This document shows, one piece after another, positions 38,824-48,218 of a stretch of DNA of 64,000 nucleotides. The stretch comes from an uncultured Micrococcales bacterium (GTDB taxonomy: Bacteria; Actinomycetota; Actinomycetes; Actinomycetales; Microbacteriaceae), in assembly GCA_903909605.1 (NCBI GenBank), contig CAIVWH010000030.1, positions 39,091-103,090 on the forward strand, read 5' to 3'. Under the pieces are notes generated by a model, which saw only the letters and a program-made list of their open reading frames with translations, ran no database searches and was not told the DNA's origin. Position numbers and translations under genes: made by a program. Position 1 is the stretch's first letter; each line of letters opens with the position of its first letter.

Positions 38824-41796
38824 CTACTTCACCAATCGAATGTGTACCGTTTTCGACGAACTAATCCAAGACTTATTTCCGGACGGCACGCTTGCCTTGG
38901 CCGTAACGTCACAGCCAGCGGTCGAATACGTACTGGCCTTCACGGTGTAAAGCTTCACATACCCACCGGATGAACTAGTCAGCAACGAGCAATACCTTGA
39001 GGCACTTAGAGTCAAAGAGACTTTTGCGATCGAGGTTGAACTGTTTCCCGTGGTGATGTTGAAAGTTGTTCCAACCTTCAAGGATGAAGGCAATCGCGGC
39101 AATGCGAATGGCTGTTTGGCAGCGGTAACCGAAGGGGTTGGCGACGCAGTCGGGCTCGCAGAGGGTGATGAGGCTGGCGGCGCCGTTGGGGTGGCGCTGG
39201 CCGAGGCTGGCGGCGCCGTTGGGGTGGCGCTGGCCGAGGCTGTCACCGATGGCGATGGGGTCGGCGTGGGGCTCTGGCTCGAGGCCGGTGGCGTCACCGA
39301 TGGCGATGGGGTCGGCGTGGGGCTCTGGCTCGAGGCCGGTGGCGTCACAGGTGGAGCCGGTGGCGGCGGCGGTGGAGCCGAGTTGCTTGCGAATGAAGCC
39401 GAGAACCAGGCCGAAGGTGTCCCGAACTGCAAATATGTTGCGCCGCCAAAGTATCGGTAGGGCCACACTCGGTAGCGGAAGGTCTTACCCGCTGAAGTGC
39501 CGGAGGAATCTACATCGCTGAAGGTTCCTCCATTGCCACCGAAACTTACGCCATCGGATCTGTAGACGTTATAGCCCCAAGTATTGGCAGGCAGGGTGAC
39601 CGAAAAGTCAATTCGGGTTGTCGTGCTCGAGGTGACTGCCAAGTTCGATGCCGCTCCAAGCTCAGTCGGGAAAAGGATCACAGTGCGCGAGCGCGTGCAT
39701 TCGGCTTGGTTAAATGTGCTTCCGATTGCCGTCGATTTGCACCCGATTGCGTTATAGGGCAATCCATACGAGAGATTACTGATTGTCACAGACGAGGCAG
39801 CGGTCCAAACCCAGCCATTGGTAGACGGCGAAAGTTGGTAGTTATATCCCGTTGAGCTTGGCTGTGCGTAGGGAAAGCTAATCGTTGCTGATTGATCGTG
39901 GTTGTCTGTTACCACTAGGTTTTGGGAATTGGCAGATTGACCACTACTAACGCCAACATTGAAAGGCGACGAAAGCGCGCCAATGGTTCCTGACTGGGTT
40001 ACCCAGGCAAATTGCGCAGTCAGATTCGGCGAGGACGTAAATGTGCCGCAGTTAACCTGCGTGAGATATTGCGCCGAGATTTGGCAATTGACACCCTGAC
40101 CGTCGCTCAATACCGCTGCACCAACAATTTGTGTAAACGGTAACGGCAATGCGTAGGGTGTTGCGAGTCTTAGGTAAAAGTTTCCATCCGAGACGGTGGT
40201 TTGCACAATCGTCGGCATCGAGCTGAAGTCACTGTCGTAGGTTTGCAGCAAAGCCGGCTGAGTCACCGTGCCAGAGGAGCTTCCGCCATTTGCTCTGACC
40301 TGAATCGCACCAGACGAGCCACTGACCAATCCGCTCAGGGTAACGGTGGTTGTTGGAGCGGTTGCGGTGGCAACGACTTTTTGATTTTCCAAAACCGAAT
40401 AGTCCGTGACCCCTGCCACGGCACCCCAGCTCACTTGAGCGCTTGAGACGGTGCTGGATGAGCTCAGCGTCGTTATGACTGGGGCGCTTCGAAGCGAGTT
40501 TGCCGCCACCTGCTGTGCCAGTTGGATGGCGGCAACCGTATCGATGCATCCCGCGGCGGTGAAATCGGCTTGAGGCAGGGTCGAAGGCGCTGAATAGTCA
40601 CAAGTCCACTGCATCGCAACAGAGTCATATGCGCAGGCATGCCATAGATTCGGCTTTGTCTCGACTACTGGCTGAGCGCTTGCCTGAATCACGGCTTGAA
40701 TCTGCTGTGGGCTTAGACTCGGCGCCGCCTGTTTGATCAGAGCAACTGCGCCAGCGACCAATGGAGAGGCCAAAGAGGTTCCCGACTCAAACTCGAAGTC
40801 GACGGGGCCGGCTGATATGACATCAACGCCGGGAGCCATGATGTCGAGGTTCGGCCCCCAGCTTGAAAATTCGGCTCTAGCCATCGTTCGATCAAGTGCG
40901 CCGACCTCGATGAGCCCGGGAATCTTGAATGCGGCCGGATAGCTTTCATTGGCATAGTTGTTGCAGTTGTTGTTCCACGGGTTTTGCAGCACGCCACCAG
41001 AACTTTCTGCACTGCAACCATCATTTCCAGCAGCAGCCACAACAGAGATGTTGTGAGTGGTGGCCCAGGAAATCATTGCCGCCCAGCCGCTGTCAGTATT
41101 GACGGCGCTTCCAAGACTCATGTTTATTACATCGGCGTGATGACTAATAGCCCAGGCCAACCCCTGATCAATGGCAAGTCCTGGGCAATTGATTGGGTAG
41201 TTGGCGCACACCCGAGCGTTCATGATCGATACACCGCGCGCGACCCCGCCGGCTCCCGATTCGACATCAACGGCACCGGCAACCACTCCACTTGTGGAAG
41301 TACCGTGAAATGACGGCCCCGGAACATTGTCGACAAAGTCAGCGCTGGCAATGACCTTATTTTCGAGAACGCCTCCCGGCGAACCTGGCTCAATTCCGGT
41401 GTCGAGAAAGGCAACTTTGATTCCGGTGCCATCAAAGCCAAGGGCATTTGCTTCATCTGAACGAATTTGTGTGTATGACCAACGATTGCCAGTGGCCGGG
41501 GTGGTGGTGGAGTGGTTTCGGGCTGAGGAAACGACTGGCTTAGCTGTGGTAAGCAGAGGTTTATAGGTGTAGTCGGGCGTGACAAAAACTAGTTTTTGCT
41601 GCTTCGCATTCAGGTTCGCGCGGTGAATCGTCGCGGCATACATGTTTGAGCCAGTAACCCGAGGTGCCCCGTGCGTGAAGTCGACAACAATCGCGCCTCG
41701 CGTGTCTGGCATCAGCACCGACGCATCCGCGCCTGAAATTGCTGGGATGACCGCCATCAATAGACCGAAAACGGCGGCTAGCAACTTGGACTTCAT
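38824..41796 (-). CDS. Secreted S8 (subtilisin-like) serine peptidase with P/S/T-rich repeat linker and C-terminal domain
   Basis: Signal peptide; catalytic motifs VAFLDTGIEPG (Asp), SFHGTSTSGVVAG (His), SGTSLASPLVAGAVAL (Ser); fibronectin-like segments; repeats PPASSQSPTPTPSPSVT x2 and ASASATPTAPP x2. Confidence 0.9.
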   Translation of the reverse strand: MKSKLLAAVFGLLMAVIPAISGADASVLMPDTRGAIVVDFTHGAPRVTGSNMYAATIHRANLNAKQQKLVFVTPDYTYKPLLTTAKPVVSSARNHSTTTPATGNRWSYTQIRSDEANALGFDGTGIKVAFLDTGIEPGSPGGVLENKVIASADFVDNVPGPSFHGTSTSGVVAGAVDVESGAGGVARGVSIMNARVCANYPINCPGLAIDQGLAWAISHHADVINMSLGSAVNTDSGWAAMISWATTHNISVVAAAGNDGCSAESSGGVLQNPWNNNCNNYANESYPAAFKIPGLIEVGALDRTMARAEFSSWGPNLDIMAPGVDVISAGPVDFEFESGTSLASPLVAGAVALIKQAAPSLSPQQIQAVIQASAQPVVETKPNLWHACAYDSVAMQWTCDYSAPSTLPQADFTAAGCIDTVAAIQLAQQVAANSLRSAPVITTLSSSSTVSSAQVSWGAVAGVTDYSVLENQKVVATATAPTTTVTLSGLVSGSSGAIQVRANGGSSSGTVTQPALLQTYDSDFSSMPTIVQTTVSDGNFYLRLATPYALPLPFTQIVGAAVLSDGQGVNCQISAQYLTQVNCGTFTSSPNLTAQFAWVTQSGTIGALSSPFNVGVSSGQSANSQNLVVTDNHDQSATISFPYAQPSSTGYNYQLSPSTNGWVWTAASSVTISNLSYGLPYNAIGCKSTAIGSTFNQAECTRSRTVILFPTELGAASNLAVTSSTTTRIDFSVTLPANTWGYNVYRSDGVSFGGNGGTFSDVDSSGTSAGKTFRYRVWPYRYFGGATYLQFGTPSAWFSASFASNSAPPPPPPAPPVTPPASSQSPTPTPSPSVTPPASSQSPTPTPSPSVTASASATPTAPPASASATPTAPPASSPSASPTASPTPSVTAAKQPFALPRLPSSLKVGTTFNITTGNSSTSIAKVSLTLSASRYCSLLTSSSGGYVKLYTVKASTYSTAGCDVTAKASVPSGNKSWISSSKTVHIRLVK
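39170..39235. repeat. Perfect 33-bp tandem duplication within the S8 peptidase gene
   Basis: GAGGCTGGCGGCGCCGTTGGGGTGGCGCTGGCC at 39170-39202 and 39203-39235. Confidence 0.95.
39242..39343. repeat. Perfect 51-bp tandem duplication within the S8 peptidase gene
   Basis: GTCACCGATGGCGATGGGGTCGGCGTGGGGCTCTGGCTCGAGGCCGGTGGC at 39242-39292 and 39293-39343. Confidence 0.95.
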
Positions 41797-42092
41797 GCCA
41801 CCCCGTTTAGGTTGAGTGACAAGGTAATTGCTACCCGCTGGCCAAGTTCAATTTTTTCTGGGATGCGCACCACGTTCTTAATCGGCACGAGGTAGCCGCC
41901 ATCCTTGGGGAAGAGCGAGGTGGTGAAACGGGTCTTTCCGATGCCAACCTCACAGGGGATGACTCCCCATCCGTACGTTACGAGAGCCGCGACGGCTTTG
42001 ATCTTGGCGGCGGCAGCGTCTGCCACTTTGACGAAGTAGAAGGGTGCAGGGCCGCGCCACTCGAAGACTTCCCCGGTGAACTTCAGCTGCAT
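41793..42092 (-). CDS. DUF1905-domain protein
   Basis: From ATG 42092: MQLKFTGEVFEWRGPAPFYFVKVADAAAAKIKAVAALVTYGWGVIPCEVGIGKTRFTTSLFPKDGGYLVPIKNVVRIPEKIELG; ATGA overlap with the S8 peptidase start. Confidence 0.8.
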   Translation of the reverse strand: MQLKFTGEVFEWRGPAPFYFVKVADAAAAKIKAVAALVTYGWGVIPCEVGIGKTRFTTSLFPKDGGYLVPIKNVVRIPEKIELGQRVAITLSLNLNGVA

Positions 42093-42143
42093 GTCTAAAG
42101 GGTAGTGGTGGTAAGGCGGTGCTGTCGGGTTTAGGCTCAAGCC

Positions 42144-42644
42144 ATGAGCAAAGCACTGATGGTCATCGACGTTCAGAAATGGGGATTCACCGGCAACTGG
42201 CAGGTGGCCGACTCCGAGGCGTTGCTGCAGCGGATACAGCAGCGAGTAGAAGCTGCACGTGCGAATGGCGAGATGATCGTGCATGTGCAAAACGATGCCC
42301 CAGAGGGCGAGCTCGATGCACCCGGCGGGCCGTTTTGGCCCGTGATGATCGAGCCAATTGGTGATGAGTGGCTGGTCAATAAGACCACCAAAGACACCTT
42401 CGAGACCAACCCAGACTTGGCAGACCGCCTGCGTGCCGCTGGCATCGATGAACTAGAGCTGGTCGGCTGCCAGAGCGAGAATTGCGTGCGCTCAACTGCG
42501 CTTGGCGCCCGCGCCGAAGGCTTCAAGGTTTCGCTGCCGCCCGGCCTGCACGGCACCTACGACGAAAGCACCTTTACCGGTAAACCTGGCAAAACTGCGC
42601 TCGAATACATCGCCGAAGTTCAGGCCGAAATCGATCCGAGATAG
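42144..42644 (+). CDS. Isochorismatase-like cysteine hydrolase
   Basis: KALMVIDVQKWGF...DELELVGCQSENCVRSTALGARAEGFKVSLPPGLHGTYD. Confidence 0.88.
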   Translation: MSKALMVIDVQKWGFTGNWQVADSEALLQRIQQRVEAARANGEMIVHVQNDAPEGELDAPGGPFWPVMIEPIGDEWLVNKTTKDTFETNPDLADRLRAAGIDELELVGCQSENCVRSTALGARAEGFKVSLPPGLHGTYDESTFTGKPGKTALEYIAEVQAEIDPR

Positions 42645-42655
42645 ATAGTTAATTC

Positions 42656-44098
42656 ATGGCCGTAAGCGTGACTCTGCAAAATGCCGTTTTGGCAAAGCTC
42701 ACCTACGGGCCAACCAAATCATCCCGCGCCGAATTAAACAAACTCGGGCTCGACAAATGGCTAGATGATCAGCTAAACCCGAACAAGGCTGAGGATAAAT
42801 TCACCAAGGGCGTCCTTGGGCAATTTCGTGCACAAAATCTTTCGCAGTATGACATCGAACACACGCTGCCCTATTCGGTGAACAGCAGCAAAGTCTCGGA
42901 TGAGCTCGCACTCACAACTATCTATCGCCGGTTCGCATCGTCGCGCCAGGTTTACGAAACCCTCGTAGAGTTTTTGCAAGACCTAGTGCCGACGCCGCTC
43001 TATAACGATCAGGTCAAACGCCTAAGTTACGACCGTGACGCGATCCGCGCCAATGCCTTGGGCAACTACACCGACCTGCTTTATGCAACTGCGCTTCACC
43101 CCGAGATGCTCACTTTTCTAAACGGATACTCGAATGAGCGAAACCACCCCAATGAAAACTACGGGCGCGAATTGCTCGAACTTTTTACGGTAACGACGGC
43201 AACCTCATACACTCAGGATGATGTTGTCAACGCCGCTCGAGTCTTCTCTGGCATCTCGTTCGACAACGTGAACATGCAAAACTTCGCCGACCCAAACCGC
43301 CACTGGCAGGGTCAGGTAAAAGTTCTTGGCTGGAGCGACCCTAACCCTGGCAAAACCCCCGATCAGATTTTTAACACAGCGCGCGGACTGGTGAAATACC
43401 TAACTCAGCTCCCAGAGACAGCCAGGGCCTTTTCGCTGCGCATGGCAAAGCGCTATGTGAGTGACACCCCGTCGAGCTCAATCGTTACTGCGATGACCAC
43501 TACCTACCTGGCCTCGGGGGCGAACATCCCAGAGGTGGTCAAGACCATGGCCAAACATCCAGGCTTCATGGCCTCAGCCGGAGCCAAACTGAAGCGACCA
43601 ACCGAGCACCTAATTTCGACCATGCGCGCCCTTGAGATGAACATCAACGGATCTATCAACGCCGGAAACACCAGCAATTTCGACGACTATTGGCGGGGCA
43701 GCCTGCTCAACACCGTGTGGTGGCTAACCATGAAGGGCGGTCACGACCCGTTCAACTGGCCCTTCCCGAATGGTTTTCCTGACACCGAAAGTGCCTGGAC
43801 CAACATGGCGGGGCAGGTGGTGCGTTGGAACAACGCGGTAAACCTGATCATGGGTTATGACGGTTTTGATCAGCCAGACCTGCGCGTGCTGTTCGGTGCA
43901 CCGGCCAACACCGTAGCAACAATCGTGGATGCGGCTGCCACCAAAATCTTGGGCCGAAAGCTCACCAGCGCATCTCGGGCAAATGTGATCGCTGGCGTTT
44001 CGCTAATCAAATCAACCAACACGAAAGCCCTCTATGGTCAGCGCCTGCAGGCGGCTGCGCTTCTGGTGTTCGCAACCGAAGAATGGAACCGCCGATGA
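42656..44098 (+). CDS. DUF1800 family protein
   Basis: LTYGPTKSSRAELNKLGLDKWLDDQLNP...HPEMLTFLNGYSNERNHPNENYGRELLELFTV...ARVFSGIS: DUF1800 hallmark ENYGRELLELF. Confidence 0.9.
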   Translation: MAVSVTLQNAVLAKLTYGPTKSSRAELNKLGLDKWLDDQLNPNKAEDKFTKGVLGQFRAQNLSQYDIEHTLPYSVNSSKVSDELALTTIYRRFASSRQVYETLVEFLQDLVPTPLYNDQVKRLSYDRDAIRANALGNYTDLLYATALHPEMLTFLNGYSNERNHPNENYGRELLELFTVTTATSYTQDDVVNAARVFSGISFDNVNMQNFADPNRHWQGQVKVLGWSDPNPGKTPDQIFNTARGLVKYLTQLPETARAFSLRMAKRYVSDTPSSSIVTAMTTTYLASGANIPEVVKTMAKHPGFMASAGAKLKRPTEHLISTMRALEMNINGSINAGNTSNFDDYWRGSLLNTVWWLTMKGGHDPFNWPFPNGFPDTESAWTNMAGQVVRWNNAVNLIMGYDGFDQPDLRVLFGAPANTVATIVDAAATKILGRKLTSASRANVIAGVSLIKSTNTKALYGQRLQAAALLVFATEEWNRR

Positions 44099-45366
44099 AC
44101 TCGAAACCGCTACAGGCGCAGGCATGTCCGGAGTTCGATGAACTTTCGCGCGGGCTAACTCGCCGTACATTTGTGAATTCGGTTCTGGCCCTCGGTGGCG
44201 GCTTGGTGCTCTCGTCGATTGAGGGGCTTCAGGTTGCAACAGCCGCCGTGGGTGACTCGCGAGCAGACACAATCGTCACGGTTTATATGCGCGGCGGAAT
44301 GGATGGACTGCTTGCGGTTCCGGTTTTGGGTGACCCGCTTCTTGCCCAGCTTCGCCCAACGCAGCACCTAGCCGACAGCCAAACCCTTGCGCTCGACAAT
44401 CACTTTGGTCTGCATCCATCGCTGAAGAGTTTGAAGGGTCTTTACGACAAGGGCGAGATGGTCGTGCTGCAATCGGTGGGAACACCGGTAGGCACTCGTA
44501 GCCACTTCGATGATCAAAAGGCACTCGAGTATGCCGCCTACAACAACCCGGATACCGCAACCGGTTGGCAAAACAGATTCCTCTCGGCGCTCGGCACGAC
44601 CGATGTATTCTCGGGTTACTCGACCGGCTACCAAACTCCAATTTCGCTCAAGGGCCCGCAGGGCACATCGGTTTTCGAAGACATGAACGATGTCGTAATC
44701 GAAAACTTCAACTCGATGAATCGTGCCGACTACCTGGATGCGCTGTTCAAACTGCACGCCGACGGCAAAACCAACTGGCAGCAAACGGCCATCAATTCAA
44801 TTTCGGCAAGCGAGCGCATCCGTGAAATTAGCGGCACGATACCGACCACATACCCTGACACCGCAAACGGTCGCCGCTTCTCGACACTCGCAGCAATGAT
44901 GAAAAACGGCGTTAACATCAAGACGGCAAACATCGAGTTCGCCGGCAACTTCGACGTTCACTCAGCTGCCGGCATCATCGATGGCCAAACGGCTGGCGAC
45001 CTCAAAGACCTGAGCGACTGCATTCAGGCATTCAAGGATGACATCGGCAGCCTCTGGGGCAACGTGACTGTGGTGACCATCACCGAGTTCGGTCGCAGGC
45101 TGCAGGAAAACGCATCCCAGGGATTTGACCACGGTTGGGGCAGTGCCATGTTCGTTATGGGTGGCGGGGTCAAGGGAGGCCGGGTGGTAACCAGCTGGCC
45201 TGGGCTGAGTGACCTGCGCGATGGCGACCTAAAGGTGACCCTTGATTACCGTCACGTGTTGGCCGAGGTCATGAAGTATCGCGGTGGGATCGCCGCCGAC
45301 AAGATCTCTGGCATCCTGCCCGGCTTCACCCCAAAGGACATCGGCATCGTCAAGCAGCTCGCCTAA
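44083..45366 (+). CDS. DUF1501 family protein, predicted Tat-exported
   Basis: TRRTFVNSVLALGGGLVLSS twin-arginine signal; TIVTVYMRGGMDGLLAVPVLGDPLL...NHFGLHPSLKSLKGLYDKGEMVVLQSVGTP...TEFGRRLQENASQGFDHGWGSAMFVMGGGVKGG. Confidence 0.92.
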   Translation: MEPPMNSKPLQAQACPEFDELSRGLTRRTFVNSVLALGGGLVLSSIEGLQVATAAVGDSRADTIVTVYMRGGMDGLLAVPVLGDPLLAQLRPTQHLADSQTLALDNHFGLHPSLKSLKGLYDKGEMVVLQSVGTPVGTRSHFDDQKALEYAAYNNPDTATGWQNRFLSALGTTDVFSGYSTGYQTPISLKGPQGTSVFEDMNDVVIENFNSMNRADYLDALFKLHADGKTNWQQTAINSISASERIREISGTIPTTYPDTANGRRFSTLAAMMKNGVNIKTANIEFAGNFDVHSAAGIIDGQTAGDLKDLSDCIQAFKDDIGSLWGNVTVVTITEFGRRLQENASQGFDHGWGSAMFVMGGGVKGGRVVTSWPGLSDLRDGDLKVTLDYRHVLAEVMKYRGGIAADKISGILPGFTPKDIGIVKQLA

Positions 45367-45403
45367 TCAATTCGCGTTCGAATCCTTCAACCGCTGGTTC
45401 AGA

Positions 45404-45425
45404 GTTCTAAATAGAACCGATATCG
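45404..45425. promoter_or_regulatory. Adjacent palindromes upstream of BMP-type ABC transporter (putative operator)
   Basis: GTTCTA-AA-TAGAAC (45404-45417) directly followed by CGATATCG (45418-45425), about 105 bp upstream of the bmp start codon. Confidence 0.4.
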
Positions 45426-45529
45426 ATTTAAAGTGAACAGTTTTCTTTGCGTCATTTTGTGTCGAAATCTGGGTTTATGCTGAACGCAAAGGGGCAGTAA
45501 TTCCCGCTGCTTCTATCAAGGAGGAAAGA

Positions 45530-46618
45530 ATGAAGCTGACAAAGAGCTTCGCATTCAAGTCGGCAGCACTCGTTGCTGTAGCAGCGCTTTCGCTGACTGG
45601 ATGCTCTGCATCAACGTCTTCTAGCTACAAGGCCTGCATGGTTTCAGACGCAGGTGGCTTCAAGGACGCATCGTTCAACGAAGAGGCATACAACGGCCTC
45701 CAGAACGCCAAGAAGGACCTCGGCATTCAGGTCGCAACCGTTCAGTCACCAGAGACCGCAACCCAGACCGACTACGTCACTGGTGTTCAGTCGATGATCG
45801 ACGCAAAGTGCAACCTAATCATTGGTGTTGGTTTCAACCTGGCAACTGCAGTTCGCGACGCAGCGAAGGCAAACCCAAAGGTTGACTTCGCACTCATCGA
45901 CTCGGCTCTGTCGAACGATGACTACTCGGCACTCAGCCTCGACAACGTAAAGCCAATCCAGTACGACACCGCACAGGCTGCGTTCCTCGCTGGTTACTTG
46001 GCTGCTGCTAAGACCGCAACCGGCAAGATCGCGACCTACGGTGGCATGCTGCTTCCATCTGTCACTATCTTCATGGATGGCCTCAAGCAGGGTGTTGACT
46101 ACTACAACAAGCAGAACAGCAAGAGCGTTGTTGTGCTTGGTGCACAGGGCACCGACACCTCGAAGTGGGCAGCAACTGGCGACTTCAACGACCAGTCGAA
46201 GGGCAAGACTCTAACCGAGCAGTTCTTCGCACAGGGCGCTGACATCGTGCTTCCAGTAGCTGGTCCGGTAGGCATCGGCTCAGGCCAGGCAACCCTCGAC
46301 AAGCCAGGCACCGAAGTTATCGGTGTTGACAGCGACTGGTACAACCTGCCAGCACACGCTGCATACAAGGCAAACATCTTGACTTCGATCGAGAAGAAGA
46401 TGGCGGCTGCTGTTGAGTCGGTTATCAAGGATGGCGTGAACGGCAAGTTCATGGGCGGCGACGTAAACCAGTACGTTGGCACCCTTGCCAACGGTGGCGT
46501 TCAGATCGCTGACCAGCACGACGTAATGTACCCAGACGGCATTGCTGCAAAGCTTGCCGACCTGAAGGCACAGATCATCGCTGGCACCATCAAGGTCACC
46601 TCGCAGTACAACAAGTAA
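45530..46618 (+). CDS. BMP-family lipoprotein, ABC-type (nucleoside) substrate-binding protein
   Basis: AAGGAGG RBS; lipobox ALSLTGCSAS; VSDAGGFKDASFNEEAYNGLQNAKKDLGIQV...LIIGVGFNLATAVRDAAKANPKVDFALIDS. Confidence 0.93.
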   Translation: MKLTKSFAFKSAALVAVAALSLTGCSASTSSSYKACMVSDAGGFKDASFNEEAYNGLQNAKKDLGIQVATVQSPETATQTDYVTGVQSMIDAKCNLIIGVGFNLATAVRDAAKANPKVDFALIDSALSNDDYSALSLDNVKPIQYDTAQAAFLAGYLAAAKTATGKIATYGGMLLPSVTIFMDGLKQGVDYYNKQNSKSVVVLGAQGTDTSKWAATGDFNDQSKGKTLTEQFFAQGADIVLPVAGPVGIGSGQATLDKPGTEVIGVDSDWYNLPAHAAYKANILTSIEKKMAAAVESVIKDGVNGKFMGGDVNQYVGTLANGGVQIADQHDVMYPDGIAAKLADLKAQIIAGTIKVTSQYNK

Positions 46619-46643
46619 TACCTAGCGCCCAGGCGCGACAAGG

Positions 46644-46675
46644 CAGGCCCCGGCGAAAGTCGGGGCCTGTCTTAT
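46644..46675 (+). terminator. Hairpin between substrate-binding and ATPase genes
   Basis: CAGGCCCCG...CGGGGCCTG followed by TCTTATT; may be an attenuator limiting expression of the downstream ATPase/permeases. Confidence 0.65.
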
Positions 46676-46718
46676 TGGGTTAGATTTGAGCCAGAAGCAT
46701 TAGAAAGCAGTCAAAGCA

Positions 46719-48218
46719 ATGAGGCTTGAACTCAAGGGAATCACCAAGCGATTCGGTTCGCTGGTTGCCAACGACTCGGTGAACCTCGTAGCCGAACCGG
46801 GGCAGATCCACTGTCTGCTCGGTGAAAACGGCGCAGGCAAATCCACCCTTATGAATGTCCTGTATGGCCTCTATCAGGCCGATGCGGGAGAAATCCTCAT
46901 CGACGGCAGGGTCGTCAAATTCTCTGGCCCCGGCGATGCTATGGCTGCAGGCATCGGCATGGTGCATCAGCACTTCATGCTCATCCCAGTTTTTACTGTT
47001 GCCGAAAATGTGATTCTTGGTCACGAGCCGACCAAAGCGCTCGGCTTTTTGAACATGGATGAGGCGCGCAAGCGAGTTCGCGAAATCAGCGACCGCTTCG
47101 GTTTCGATGTTGACCCGGATGCAATCGTCGGCGAACTGCCGGTCGGTGTACAGCAGCGAGTCGAGATCATCAAGGCACTGATCGGCGATGCCCAGGTTCT
47201 AGTTTTCGATGAGCCAACCGCAGTGCTTACCCCACAGGAAACCGACGAGCTAATGGCCATCATGAAGCAGTTGCGCGATGCGGGTAAGGCAATTGTCTTC
47301 ATCACTCACAAGCTTCGCGAGGTTAAGGAAGTTGCAGACAAAATCACTGTGATTCGCCTTGGCAAAGTAGTGGGCGAGGCAAAGCCCACCTCCACTCAGG
47401 CTGAACTTGCCTCGATGATGGTTGGCCGCGCGGTCGACCTCGACGTCAATAAGACCCCGGCGAAGCCAGCCGACGTCAAGTTTTCGGTCAAGAACCTCGA
47501 GGTGTTCAATCACCTTGGTCAGAAGGTGGTCGACGATGTCTCCTTCGATATTCACGCGGGCGAGATCCTGGTTTTTGCAGGAGTGCAGGGCAATGGCCAA
47601 ACCGAGCTAACCGAAGCGATTCTCGGTTTGCACACCCGAGTGCACGGCTCGATTGTTTTAGACGGCCACGAGTTGATTGGTCAGTCGGTGAAGCACCGGC
47701 TCGACTGGGGGCTCGGTTTCGTGCCAGAAGACCGCACCCTGGATGGGCTGGTCGCAGATTTCTCGATCGCCGAGAACCTGATGCTCGACCGCAGTGACCG
47801 CAAGCCGTTTGCCAAGGGGCTGCTGCTGCAGCTCAAGTATTTGGCCGAGTTCGCTGCCGAAAAGGTGAAGCAGTTCGACATTCGCACCCAGGGCATCAAC
47901 CAGCGCGCTGGCGCTCTTTCGGGTGGAAACCAGCAGAAGGTGGTGCTCGCGCGTGAGCTGTCTCGCGAGTTGCGCATCCTGGTTGCTTCGCAGCCAACCC
48001 GAGGCCTCGACGTCGGTTCGATTGAGTTCGTGCACGAGCAGATTGTGGCAACTCGCGACCAGGGGTTGCCGGTCATGATTGTTGCGACCGAACTCGATGA
48101 GGCGACTCAGCTCGGCGATCGAATCGCTGTGATGTATCGCGGAAAGATTGTTGGCATCGTTCCCGCTGACACCGAGCGAGCCAGGCTAGGCCAAATGATG
48201 GCAGGAGTAGTGGCATGA
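46719..48218 (+). CDS. ABC transporter ATP-binding protein with two nucleotide-binding domains (nucleoside import)
   Basis: GENGAGKSTLMNVLYGLYQAD...MVHQHFMLIPVFTVAENVILG...VFDEPTAVLTPQE...LSGGNQQKVVLARELSRELRILVASQPTRGLDVGS. Confidence 0.94.
   Translation: MRLELKGITKRFGSLVANDSVNLVAEPGQIHCLLGENGAGKSTLMNVLYGLYQADAGEILIDGRVVKFSGPGDAMAAGIGMVHQHFMLIPVFTVAENVILGHEPTKALGFLNMDEARKRVREISDRFGFDVDPDAIVGELPVGVQQRVEIIKALIGDAQVLVFDEPTAVLTPQETDELMAIMKQLRDAGKAIVFITHKLREVKEVADKITVIRLGKVVGEAKPTSTQAELASMMVGRAVDLDVNKTPAKPADVKFSVKNLEVFNHLGQKVVDDVSFDIHAGEILVFAGVQGNGQTELTEAILGLHTRVHGSIVLDGHELIGQSVKHRLDWGLGFVPEDRTLDGLVADFSIAENLMLDRSDRKPFAKGLLLQLKYLAEFAAEKVKQFDIRTQGINQRAGALSGGNQQKVVLARELSRELRILVASQPTRGLDVGSIEFVHEQIVATRDQGLPVMIVATELDEATQLGDRIAVMYRGKIVGIVPADTERARLGQMMAGVVA

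Noticed and set aside
39170-39343. CRISPR-like array
   Set aside because: Repeats are contiguous in-frame coding duplications with no spacers; no cas genes in the window.
39050-39460. Gly/Val/Ala repeat protein on the plus strand (GVGVGLWLEAGGVTDGD...)
   Set aside because: Antisense reading of the S8 protease P/S/T linker repeats; lacks an RBS and any supporting motif.
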